Below are positions 18,849 through 26,820 of a stretch of 64,000 nucleotides of DNA, piece after piece. The first letter of the stretch is position 1; each line of letters opens with the position of its first letter. A model generated the notes under the pieces. It saw nothing but the letters and a program-made list of their open reading frames with translations. It was not told the DNA's origin and made no database searches. The stretch is taken from positions 5,642,001 to 5,706,000 of the forward strand of contig NZ_CP009922.3 in NCBI RefSeq assembly GCF_000993785.3, given 5' to 3'. The DNA comes from Streptomyces xiamenensis. Lineage in GTDB: Bacteria; Actinomycetota; Actinomycetes; Streptomycetales; Streptomycetaceae. A program made the position numbers and the translations under genes.

Positions 18849-19486
18849 GTCCGTTTCTCCCCTTGTACGGTCGCGTCGAATTCCCGCAGGGCGTCGATGA
18901 CACTGCTCAGATGGGCGCGCATCGCCTCCGCCGCCGCCCGCGGGTCGCGGCGGGTGATGGCGTCGATGATCGCCAGGTGCTCGGGCAGCGAGACGGCGGG
19001 TCGTCCCGGCTTGAGCGCCAGCCGGTACTGGTGACGCACGCTCTGCCCGTTGAGGCGCTCCAGCAGCTCCATCACCACGTCCTGGCGGCTGATCTGGTTG
19101 ACCCGGGTGTGCAGCTCCCGGTTGCCCAGGGAGTAGCGGCCCAGGTCGCCCTCCTGGACGGCCCCGCTCATGTCCGCGCCGATCCGGCGCAGTTCGGCGA
19201 TCTCCTCGTCGGTGATGAGCAGGGCCGCCTTCTCGGCGCACAGCGATTCCAGCGCGCTGCGCGCCTCGGTGATCTGGATGGCGGCCTCCAGCGTGATGGT
19301 GCGGACCCGGGCGCCCCTGTTCTGGATGCGTTCCACGAGCCCTTCGCTCACCAGCTCACTGAGGGCCTCCCGGACGGCGGCACGAGAGACCTGGAACTGT
19401 TCGACCAGGTCGGCTTCCACCAGACGCTGGTTGGGTACCAGTTCACCGGCGAGAATAAGCTCCCGGATCCCTCGTGTGACGTCCAT
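18845..19486 (-). CDS. GntR-family (FCD) transcriptional regulator
   Basis: A 213-aa protein with a typical N-terminal winged helix (FQVSRAAVREALSELVSEGLVERIQNRGARV) and an all-helical C-terminal FCD effector domain with metal-binding-type histidines (NRELHTRVNQ and QYRLALKP...). FCD regulators commonly sense carboxylic acids. It lies in the middle of the operon, 85 nt after the binding-protein gene, and probably controls it; the palindrome at 25721-25736 is the likely operator. Confidence 0.88.
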   Translation of the reverse strand: MDVTRGIRELILAGELVPNQRLVEADLVEQFQVSRAAVREALSELVSEGLVERIQNRGARVRTITLEAAIQITEARSALESLCAEKAALLITDEEIAELRRIGADMSGAVQEGDLGRYSLGNRELHTRVNQISRQDVVMELLERLNGQSVRHQYRLALKPGRPAVSLPEHLAIIDAITRRDPRAAAEAMRAHLSSVIDALREFDATVQGEKRT

Positions 19487-19570
19487 CGGTCAACCTCTTC
19501 CTTCTGTGTACGTCTTCCGGGGGACACACCCTGGGGTCGTGGGCGTGGCCGCCGGGCGGGCGGCGGACTG

Positions 19571-20665
19571 TCAGCCGGTGTAGTCGAAGACGCGACGCCA
19601 GGTGTCCGCGTCGCTTTCCATGTGCTCAAGGGCGGTCTCCATGTCGGACCGGTGCAGGAAACCGTCGTCCAGGCCGGGAAGTTGCTGGTCACCAATGGTG
19701 GGCGGCGGCACATCCGTCCGGACAGGGTAATCTCCCATTTCGGCGGCGGCCGACTGGCCGTCGGCCGACATCAGCCAGTTCACGAAGACGGCGCCGGCGT
19801 TGGGCCGCGAGGTGGAGGAGCCGACGCCCACGTAGAACGGGTAGGCGGCGGCGCCCTCGTCGGGGACGGCGACCGTCAGGGGAGCGCCCTGCTGGATGGC
19901 CCCGTAGGCGGTGGCGATGGGCACCGAACCGATGAGGATCTCACCCCGCGCCAGCGAGTCGATCATACCGGCCACCGAGTCGAAGACCCGGGGCGAGGTG
20001 GCCGCGTACCCCCGCAGCCAGTCCTCGCCCAGCACGTCGAGCTGGAAGCGGGTGAGCGCGGCGGTGCTGCCCCCGGCGCCGACCTGGGTGATGGCGGTCT
20101 TGTCCTTCCACCGCCCGTCGATCAGATCGGCCCAGTCCCGCGGGGCCTCCGCCTCGTCCACGACGGTGTTGTTGTAGGCGAAGGAGTACACGCGGTCGAA
20201 GCTGTTGATGTACGTGCCGCCCTCGCGGACGGCGTCACCGACGGCGGCGCCGATCTCCCGCGGCAGTTCGTGGGGGGCGAAGGCGCCCGCCTCGGCGATG
20301 GAGAGGGTGAGGTCCTCACCCGATATCCGGATCACGTCCGCGCCGAGCTGTCCCGCGGCGGTCTCGCTCAGGACCCGCTCGGTCAGCCGGTTGGGTGCCA
20401 GTCGCACGATCTCGGCCTTGATGCCGGTGGCCTCGGTGAAGCGGTCGACGATGGCGGCCTCGGACTGCTCGCTGCCGCCGGTGTAGAAGACCAGGGTGCC
20501 CTCGGTCTGCGCCTGCTCGTAGACCTCGGCGGCGGCGATCAGTTCGCCGTCGATGATCAGGTCCCCCTCGGTGATCGCCCGTTCCCCGTCACCGGAGCAG
20601 GCGCTGAGGGCGAGGGCGGACACCAGGACGGCGCCGGTACATCTGAGGATGAGTGTGCTGTTCAT
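19571..20665 (-). CDS. ABC transporter substrate-binding lipoprotein (Fe3+/small-solute type)
   Basis: A 364-aa protein with a lipoprotein signal (LVSALALSAC) and the fold pattern of the family that holds FbpA/AfuA iron-binding proteins and organic-anion binders (TEGTLVFYTGGSEQSEAAIVDRFTEATGI, then a domain-crossing GWADL-like DWADLIDGRWKDK). ATG 20665 overlaps the permease stop (ATGA). Being embedded in an operon for a tricarboxylate-like catabolic route, it more likely binds an organic acid than iron. The ligand is inferred, not shown. Confidence 0.83.
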   Translation of the reverse strand: MNSTLILRCTGAVLVSALALSACSGDGERAITEGDLIIDGELIAAAEVYEQAQTEGTLVFYTGGSEQSEAAIVDRFTEATGIKAEIVRLAPNRLTERVLSETAAGQLGADVIRISGEDLTLSIAEAGAFAPHELPREIGAAVGDAVREGGTYINSFDRVYSFAYNNTVVDEAEAPRDWADLIDGRWKDKTAITQVGAGGSTAALTRFQLDVLGEDWLRGYAATSPRVFDSVAGMIDSLARGEILIGSVPIATAYGAIQQGAPLTVAVPDEGAAAYPFYVGVGSSTSRPNAGAVFVNWLMSADGQSAAAEMGDYPVRTDVPPPTIGDQQLPGLDDGFLHRSDMETALEHMESDADTWRRVFDYTG

Positions 20666-22431
20666 CGCGGGTCTCTCCTGTGGGAACGGGCTTGCTTCCT
20701 GGCTCTGGGCGAGTCGGCGCCGAAGCGCTGGGCCACGAAGGCCAGGACGAGGATGACGGCGCAGTAGAGCAGGCTGGTCACCGCGCTGCGCTGCATGATG
20801 CCGTTGTCGAAGTCGTCGAAGATGACGATCGACAACAGCCGGGTGTCGGTGGTGAACAGGAACAGCGGGACGGTCAGCTCGCGCATGGACAGCATCAGCA
20901 GGAGCAGGAACGTCGAGGTCAGCGGGACCCGCAGCAGGGGGAGGGTGATCCGGGCGATGGCCCGCAGCCGGCTCGCGCCGTGCATGACCGCGCTGTCCTC
21001 CAGATCGCGGTCCACCTGGAGGATGGAGGAGCTCGCCCCCTGGTAGCCCTGCGGCATCTGCGCCGCCACGAAGGCGATGACCATCAGCAGCAGCGTCCCG
21101 TACACCGGGAACGGCAGCATCAGCCAGGCCCACAGCAGACCCAGACCCATGACGATGGCGGGGACCGCGAGCGGCAGCATCGAGATGTACCCCAGGCCGG
21201 CACGCCCCGGTGTCTTCGAGCGGTTGACGACGTAGGAGACCGTGAAGGCCAGCAAGGTCCCCACGACGGCGGCCGATACGGCGACCACCACCGAGTTCAC
21301 GGTGGCCCGGTGGATGAGGTCAGATCCCAGCGCGTCCCCGAAGGCGTCGAAGGACAGCCGGCCTTCGCCGAAGGCGCCGGTGACCGTGCTGATGTAGGGC
21401 GTCTTGTGCAGGGCGACGAACAGCAGGGCCAGCAGCGGGAGGACGGTGGCCAGCAGGAAGTAGCCGCAGCCGATCAGCAGGGCCGGGAGCCGGAAGGCCC
21501 CCAGGTCGAACCGTCCGGGCTTCATCCCCTTGCCGGAGACCGTGGTGTAGGTCCGCTTCGCCAGGACCCTGCGCTGCAGGGCGGTGACCACCAGCACGAC
21601 GAGCACCAGGGTGATCGCCACCGCGGCGGCCTCGTTCCCCCGGGACGGGGAGCTGTTCATGAGGCGGTAGATGTACGTCGGCAGGGTGTCGATGCCGGCC
21701 GCGCCGCCGATGATCTGGGAGACGGGGAAGTTCTCGATGGTGAGAACGAAGATCAGGATGGCGGACCCCAGGATCGCCGGGGTGGCCAGGGGCAGCGTGA
21801 CCCTGCGCAGCGTCTGCAGCGGACGCGCCCCGTGCACGTTCGCCGCCTCCTCCAGGTCCGGGTTCATCAGGCTGAAGGAGCTGTGGATGAGAAGAAAGGC
21901 GTAGGGCGCGTAGTAGATCCCCAGGACGAAGATCAGACCGCCCATGTTGTAGATGTTGACGAAAGACGAGCCGCCCAGATCGTTCGCCAGGACGTTCAGC
22001 AAGCCCGCGTTCGGCCCCCCGAGCAGTCCCCAGGCGAGCGCTCCCACGTACGAGGGCAGGAACATCGGCACGATGCCCGCCAGATAGAGGAAGCCGCGCC
22101 AGTACACATTGGAACGCGCCGTGCAGAACGCCAGGAACCCACCGAAGAACAGCGCCACCAGTGAGGCGCCGGCCCCCACGACCAGCGAATTCAGCGCGGC
22201 CCTGCGGGGCCCGGCGCCGAAGACCGTGGAGAAGTTCTCCAGGGTCAGGCCGCTGAGGGAGAGATTTCCCGGACGCGGGGTCGTCGAGGTGAAGGCGGAC
22301 AGGACCACCAGCGCGATCGGCAGCAGGATGAGGATCGCCAGCACCGCGTACAGCACGGCCGGGAACATCAGGCGGCGGACGCCGGACCTGAGTGGCGCCG
22401 TGCCCCGGCGCTTCCCGGCGACGCCGCTCAC
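20662..22431 (-). CDS. ABC transporter permease, two fused BPD permease domains
   Basis: A 589-aa membrane protein containing two binding-protein-dependent permease domains of the FbpB/ThiP layout, about 12 helices. Each half carries an EAA-type loop for the ATPase: EEAANVHGARPLQTLRRVTLP in the first, EDSAVMHGASRLRAIARITLP in the second. It starts at GTG 22431, overlapping the ATPase stop, and its stop overlaps the binding-protein start, so transporter subunits are made in coupled order. Confidence 0.9.
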   Translation of the reverse strand: MSGVAGKRRGTAPLRSGVRRLMFPAVLYAVLAILILLPIALVVLSAFTSTTPRPGNLSLSGLTLENFSTVFGAGPRRAALNSLVVGAGASLVALFFGGFLAFCTARSNVYWRGFLYLAGIVPMFLPSYVGALAWGLLGGPNAGLLNVLANDLGGSSFVNIYNMGGLIFVLGIYYAPYAFLLIHSSFSLMNPDLEEAANVHGARPLQTLRRVTLPLATPAILGSAILIFVLTIENFPVSQIIGGAAGIDTLPTYIYRLMNSSPSRGNEAAAVAITLVLVVLVVTALQRRVLAKRTYTTVSGKGMKPGRFDLGAFRLPALLIGCGYFLLATVLPLLALLFVALHKTPYISTVTGAFGEGRLSFDAFGDALGSDLIHRATVNSVVVAVSAAVVGTLLAFTVSYVVNRSKTPGRAGLGYISMLPLAVPAIVMGLGLLWAWLMLPFPVYGTLLLMVIAFVAAQMPQGYQGASSSILQVDRDLEDSAVMHGASRLRAIARITLPLLRVPLTSTFLLLLMLSMRELTVPLFLFTTDTRLLSIVIFDDFDNGIMQRSAVTSLLYCAVILVLAFVAQRFGADSPRARKQARSHRRDPR

Positions 22432-23507
22432 CGGGGCACCTCGTGCGGCAGCACCTGGATGTCGGCCGGCGGCACGGTCAGGGTGACCCGGTCGCCGACG
22501 CCGTGCCGGGACTCCTCGTGCTTGGAGCCGACGATGTCGGCCTCCGGGCCGCCCTCGACGCGCACCCGGTAGGTGACGGTCCCGCCCTGGAAGACCTTGG
22601 TGGTGATCACCCCGGGGAGCAGGTTCGGGCCGGTGGCGTCCGCTGCGGCGAACCGCAGGTCCTCGGCGCGGACACAGGCGCGCAGTTGCTCGCCCTTCGC
22701 GTAGGGCGCCACGGCCAGCCGGATGCCGGTGCCCTCCAGGCGCACGGTGCCGGCGTCCTCGGGCGTGACCCCGAAGATGTTGGCCACCCCGAGGAACTCG
22801 GCGATCGAGGCGCTGCGCGGGCGGGCGTACAGCTCGGCGGGCGGCGCCGTCTGCACGATCCTCCCGGCCTGCATCATCGAGATCCGGTCGGCCAGCGCGA
22901 GCGCCTCGTCCTGGTCATGGGTGACATAGATCGAGGTGAGGCCGATCTTCTGCTGGAGTTCGCGCAGTTCGGTGCGCAGGCGGTGGCGCAGCCGGGCGTC
23001 GAGGTTGGACAGCGGCTCGTCCAGCAGCAGGACGGAGGGCTCCATGACCAGGCTGCGGGCCAGCGCGACCCGCTGCATCTGACCGCCGGAGAGCATGCTC
23101 GCCCCGCGCTCCGCGAGATGGCCCAGGCCCACCAGGTCCAGGGTCTCGCCGACCCGCCGGGCGGTGTCCGCCCGGCCGGTCTTCTTCATGACGAGCGGAA
23201 AGGCCACGTTCTGGAAGACCGTCAGGTGCGGCCAGATCGCGTAGGACTGGAACACCATGCCGATGTTGCGCTTGTGCGGCGGACGGTTGATGCCCCGCTC
23301 GCCGTCGAACATCACCGTCTCGCCCACCGATATCCGCCCGGCGGACGGCGACTCCAGACCCGCGACACACCGCATGGTGCTGGTCTTGCCGCACCCGGAC
23401 TGGCCCAGCAGCACCAGGGCCTCGCCGTCCGCGATGGTCAGATCGAGATCGTCCACGGCCACGGACTCGCCGTACCGCAGCGTCAGATTCCGGACACTGA
23501 TCTCCAC
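22428..23507 (-). CDS. ABC transporter ATP-binding protein (PotA/FbpC type)
   Basis: A 359-aa ATPase with Walker A GQSGCGKTS, signature LSGGQMQRVALARS, Walker B VLLLDEPLSNLD and the switch histidine in YVTHDQDEAL; the last ~110 residues form a TOBE-like regulatory domain. It starts at GTG 23507, two bases after the aldolase stop, with GAGGAG in the preceding 12 nt. It belongs to the importer formed with the next two genes. Confidence 0.92.
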   Translation of the reverse strand: MEISVRNLTLRYGESVAVDDLDLTIADGEALVLLGQSGCGKTSTMRCVAGLESPSAGRISVGETVMFDGERGINRPPHKRNIGMVFQSYAIWPHLTVFQNVAFPLVMKKTGRADTARRVGETLDLVGLGHLAERGASMLSGGQMQRVALARSLVMEPSVLLLDEPLSNLDARLRHRLRTELRELQQKIGLTSIYVTHDQDEALALADRISMMQAGRIVQTAPPAELYARPRSASIAEFLGVANIFGVTPEDAGTVRLEGTGIRLAVAPYAKGEQLRACVRAEDLRFAAADATGPNLLPGVITTKVFQGGTVTYRVRVEGGPEADIVGSKHEESRHGVGDRVTLTVPPADIQVLPHEVPR

Positions 23508-23509
23508 GG

Positions 23510-24145
23510 CTACTCCTCACCCTGGTCCTGGGCGCGGAACCCGTACAGGTCGTAGGAGATCGCCCCCGCCAGGTACGTGCGGCGCGACGCCTCCTCCTTG
23601 CGTTCCCTGGCCTGCGCCAGGGTCACCGCCGCGGCGACCTCCTCCGCCTCCACGACCACCACGCAGTCGCCGTCGAGCACCACGACGTCACCGGTACGGA
23701 TCGTCGCCCCGCCCACCCGGACGGGCGCGTCCACCGTGCCGCGCCGGTCCTTGGCCGCGCCGCGCGCGTGCACCCAGCGGGCCCAGATCGGCACCCCCAT
23801 CCCGACCAGCTCGTCCAGGTCGCGCACCGCGCCGTCGACCAGCACACCGGCGGCCCCGCGCTCCTTCAGCTGGGTGACCAGCAGATCCCCGATCAGCGCG
23901 ACCGGTTCGGGTTCGGGCATCGTCAGCACCGCGATCTCCCCCGGCTGCAACCGGGAGACCAGCTCGTGCACGCCGCGGTTGTCGTTCTGCGCGCACAGCA
24001 CGGTGCGCGCGGGACCGGCGACCCGCGATCCGGGCAGCAGCCGCTGGAAGCGCTGCTCCACCAGTCCCCGGCGGCCCCGCGCCTCGTACACGGTGGACGA
24101 TCCCAGGCGTGCCAGCTCCGCGATGTCCCCGGCGGCGGCGCTCAC
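23510..24145 (-). CDS. RraA-like aldolase, probable 4-carboxy-4-hydroxy-2-oxoadipate (CHA) aldolase
   Basis: A 211-aa member of the RraA / HMG-CHA aldolase superfamily, shown by GAAGVLVDGAVRDLDEL (the Arg-Asp metal/substrate site), VHARGAAKD and the C-terminal ARERKEEASRRTYLAG. GalC and LigK, which split CHA into pyruvate and oxaloacetate, belong here, and the neighbouring GalB- and GalD-like genes support this role over an RNase E regulator. The start is GTG 24145, overlapping the PIG-L gene stop (GTGA); earlier in-frame starts would run deep into that gene. Confidence 0.8.
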   Translation of the reverse strand: MSAAAGDIAELARLGSSTVYEARGRRGLVEQRFQRLLPGSRVAGPARTVLCAQNDNRGVHELVSRLQPGEIAVLTMPEPEPVALIGDLLVTQLKERGAAGVLVDGAVRDLDELVGMGVPIWARWVHARGAAKDRRGTVDAPVRVGGATIRTGDVVVLDGDCVVVVEAEEVAAAVTLAQARERKEEASRRTYLAGAISYDLYGFRAQDQGEE

Positions 24146-24858
24146 AGGGCACCCACCACGTTCGGCACGATGCGCTGGAACGCCTCGGCCTGACGGATCT
24201 CCTTGTCGCCGGTCACCTTGCGGGCGTGGTTGCCGCGGTGCTCGGCGCGCTCGGTGTAGTACTGCTGGAGGTAGACCTGGGCCCGCATCGCGGCCATGGC
24301 CTCCTTCTTCGCCTCGAACACCTCGGTGATGTCCACGAAGACGGAGGGCACGAAGCCGCACAGCTCCGGCTGGTGCGGCTCGAACACCAGGAACTCGGTG
24401 GGCGGAGCGGTGCGGAAACCGGCCTCCACCACGGCGCCCGAGGTCAGGAGGCGGGCCTGCGACACCACCTCGTGGGCGACCGGGTGATCCGGGTTGAAGG
24501 GGTCCTTGTCCGGGTGGGTCAGCACGATGTGCGGCTGCCAGTCACGGATGATCTCGGCCAGGGTGTCGATGGCCTCCCGCCCGCCGATGAGCGGGTAGTC
24601 GCCCAGGTCCAGGCTCTCGAAGGAGGCGCCCACGGCCGCCGCCGCCTCGGACGCCTCGGCGTGCCGGGCCTTCTTCACGTTCTCGATCGTTTGTCCGGGG
24701 ACCTTCCACAGCTCGCCGGACTCGCCGCGCTCACCGTAGGACAGCGAGATGACGCGTGCTTCGCCGCCCGCCCGGGTGTGCTTGGCGATGACCCCGGCGG
24801 CACGCCAGACGAAGTCGGCGCTGTGGGCACCGACGACAAGAAGACGCTTGGCAGACAT
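24142..24858 (-). CDS. PIG-L family hydrolase-like protein, probable 4-oxalomesaconate hydratase (GalB-like)
   Basis: A 238-aa PIG-L/LmbE-fold protein. The usual N-terminal zinc motif is AHSAD here instead of AHPDD, followed by FVWRAAGVIA and SLSYGERGESGELW; later histidines lie in THPDKDPFNPDHPVAHE. This variant matches what I recall of GalB of Pseudomonas putida, a PIG-L-fold zinc hydratase converting 4-oxalomesaconate to CHA. PrpF- and RraA-like genes in the same operon strengthen the call. A deacetylase role cannot be excluded by sequence alone. Confidence 0.8.
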   Translation of the reverse strand: MSAKRLLVVGAHSADFVWRAAGVIAKHTRAGGEARVISLSYGERGESGELWKVPGQTIENVKKARHAEASEAAAAVGASFESLDLGDYPLIGGREAIDTLAEIIRDWQPHIVLTHPDKDPFNPDHPVAHEVVSQARLLTSGAVVEAGFRTAPPTEFLVFEPHQPELCGFVPSVFVDITEVFEAKKEAMAAMRAQVYLQQYYTERAEHRGNHARKVTGDKEIRQAEAFQRIVPNVVGAL

Positions 24859-24892
24859 GTGTGTTCTCTTTCTCTGGGAGGGGGAGGTGGCG

Positions 24893-25675
24893 TCAGGAGG
24901 CGGTACGCGGCTCGTCCGCCAGCCGCTGAAGCCACTGCCGGGAGGCCTGGGCGACCCAGGACGGCTGCCCGAGCGCGTCGAGATGGTCGATGGCGTCGCT
25001 CATCTCATGGACACGGCGCCCGGCGTGCGCGCGGCTGCCCTCGGCCAGCCGGCTGATGAGGGCCTCGCCGCCGTCGCCGAACTCGGCGGCCATCTGCGCG
25101 GTGATCCACGCCGTACTGCCGTCCGTCTCCGCGGCGTTGAGCGTCTCCAGGACGACCCCGGCGAGGCCCTTCATGAAGACGCTGCGCAGCAGCTTGCGCG
25201 CCGCCGCGGCACCGGCCGGCGCGTCGATGGTCTCCACCGGTACCCCGGCGGGTTCCAGCGCACGCGCCACGTGCGGCGCTCCGGTGCCGCTGACCAGCAG
25301 CGGGGTGCGCAGCCCGGCCCGGGGGACCGGTGCCAGCACGGCGACATCCGCGAACAGCGAGCCACCGGCGACGACGCGCTCCTCCAGGGAGCGCTTGAGG
25401 CCGGGGGCGGCGGTGTTGAGATCGGCGTAGACCGTCCCGGGCCGCAGCCGGGGCGCGGCCTGCTCCAGTACCTCCGCCGCGGCCCGGGCCCCGACCAGGC
25501 TGAGCACCATCGTGGCCCTGTCCAGGGCCTCGGCCAGCACGTCGTACTGGGTGATCCCCGGCTCGTCGATCCTGGTGAACGGGTCGTACCCGCGCACCGT
25601 GAAGCCGGCGTCGCGCAGACCGCCCGCATAGAGCCGGCCGGCCTCGCCGAGCCCGATTACCGCACACACCGTCAT
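24893..25675 (-). CDS. NAD(P)-dependent beta-hydroxyacid-dehydrogenase-like protein with DUF1932 C-terminus
   Basis: A 260-aa protein with an N-terminal Rossmann fold (VIGLGEAGRLYAGGLRDAGF) and a C-terminal helical domain of the DUF1932 kind; a candidate catalytic Lys lies in LLRSVFMKGLAG. It is the first gene of the leftward operon, with AGGAG before ATG 25675 and a palindromic operator 46 nt upstream. The substrate is unknown. In this context it may oxidise a hydroxy-tricarboxylate to the oxo-acid handled by the GalB/C/D-like enzymes (inference). Confidence 0.78.
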   Translation of the reverse strand: MTVCAVIGLGEAGRLYAGGLRDAGFTVRGYDPFTRIDEPGITQYDVLAEALDRATMVLSLVGARAAAEVLEQAAPRLRPGTVYADLNTAAPGLKRSLEERVVAGGSLFADVAVLAPVPRAGLRTPLLVSGTGAPHVARALEPAGVPVETIDAPAGAAAARKLLRSVFMKGLAGVVLETLNAAETDGSTAWITAQMAAEFGDGGEALISRLAEGSRAHAGRRVHEMSDAIDHLDALGQPSWVAQASRQWLQRLADEPRTAS

Positions 25676-25716
25676 GGGGTCTCCTCGGTTGCCAGGAGCG
25701 TGATGGCGGCTGAGCC

Positions 25717-25740
25717 TACAAGATTGTTGACAATCTAGTA
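25717..25740 (-). promoter_or_regulatory. Palindromic operator, probable GntR/FCD binding site
   Basis: AGATTGT (25721-25727), spacer TG, ACAATCT (25730-25736): perfect 7-bp arms that extend to 11 bp with one mismatch. The ATTGT-n-ACAAT core is typical of FCD-subfamily GntR operators. It sits 46 nt upstream of the first gene of the catabolic operon in an AT-rich patch, so it should control that promoter through the operon's own GntR. Confidence 0.75.
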
Positions 25741-26020
25741 ACCAGTAACGCAGACCTTTTTGACGACACCCTGGACTCTGTTCTCCTCTTCGGATAAAAG
25801 TGCAGGTCAACGCGGATTTTGCGGAGTCGTGACCCGGTGCTCCGAAGCGGGATGTGACGGGAGGAGGCCCCTCCACGTGACAACTGACGCCACGTCAGTC
25901 GCGCGGTCTCGGCACTACCGCGTCGGGCCATGGCCCCCGCCGGCGGGAACTTTTCCGGCCGGCCGCCCGACCAGACATGTGGCGGATCGCCGCTCAACCG
26001 ACCTTCGGGGAGGACACCTC

Positions 26021-26779
26021 ATGGAGAACCAGGGACCGGAGAGCTACGGAGAGCACAACGCCGACGTCTATGACGAGTGGCACGCCGCACTCGACCCCAC
26101 CGACGCGGTGGACCGGCTGGCGGAGCTGATCGAGGACGGGCCGCCGGGACCGGTGCTGGAGCTGGCGGTGGGCACCGGCCGGGTGACGATTCCGCTGGCC
26201 GCGCGGGGGGTGGATCTGCGGGGCATCGACGCCTCCGTGGCCATGGTGGAGCGGATGCGGGCCAAGCCCGGCGGCGAGCGGATCCCGGTCACCATCGGCG
26301 ACATGGCGGATGTCGACCCGGAGGGCGATGACCGGTTCGCCATGGTGTTCGTCGTGTTCTCCACCCTCTTCTTCCTGCTGACGCAGGAGGAGCAGGTGCG
26401 CTGCTTCACCAACGCCGCCCGGCGTCTCGTCCCCGGCGGCCGCTTCGTTCTCGAATGCCCCATGCCGGACGTCGCCCGCTACCGGCACGACCAGAACCTG
26501 GAGGTGCACCAGGTGGGCCTGGACCGGGTACGGCTCGTCGCCGTCCGCCACGACCCGGTCGAACAGCGCTTCGACGGCCACCATGTGCTCATCACCAACA
26601 ACGGGATCCGGCTGGCCCCGGCCTCCATGCGCTACGCCTGGCCCAGCGAACTCGACCTGATGGCACGCCTGGCCGGGCTCGAACGCCGCCACCGGTGGGG
26701 CGGCTGGCGACGGGAACCGTTCACGGCCGAGGGCACCTACGTCACCGTGTACGAGAAGCCGGCGGCACCCGTGCCCTGA
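26021..26779 (+). CDS. Class I SAM-dependent methyltransferase
   Basis: A 252-aa protein with the SAM-binding loop VLELAVGTGRVTIPLAARG (motif I), the acidic motif II in RGIDAS, and VPGGRFVLECPMP (post-I/IV region). GGGGAGGA precedes ATG 26021. The methyl acceptor is unknown. It is divergent from the catabolic operon and convergent with an MFS gene, and may belong to the small biosynthetic set further right. Confidence 0.85.
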   Translation: MENQGPESYGEHNADVYDEWHAALDPTDAVDRLAELIEDGPPGPVLELAVGTGRVTIPLAARGVDLRGIDASVAMVERMRAKPGGERIPVTIGDMADVDPEGDDRFAMVFVVFSTLFFLLTQEEQVRCFTNAARRLVPGGRFVLECPMPDVARYRHDQNLEVHQVGLDRVRLVAVRHDPVEQRFDGHHVLITNNGIRLAPASMRYAWPSELDLMARLAGLERRHRWGGWRREPFTAEGTYVTVYEKPAAPVP

Positions 26780-26781
26780 GT

Positions 26782-26817
26782 GGCCCCGCTCGGCGCGGGG
26801 TCACCCGTCGCGGGGCC
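26782..26817. terminator. Hairpin between convergent methyltransferase and MFS genes
   Basis: CCCCGC (26784-26789) pairs with GCGGGG (26795-26800), with a 5-nt loop, and a second GCGGGGCC (26810-26817) offers an alternative partner for GGCCCCGC. It lies between two gene ends only 41 nt apart and could serve both directions. Confidence 0.5.
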
Positions 26818-26820
26818 CGC

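Noticed and set aside
23510..24145. RraA-like gene as a regulator of ribonuclease E
   Set aside because: RraA and CHA aldolases share a fold, but the operon context with GalB- and PrpF-like genes and the intact Arg-Asp site favour the aldolase.
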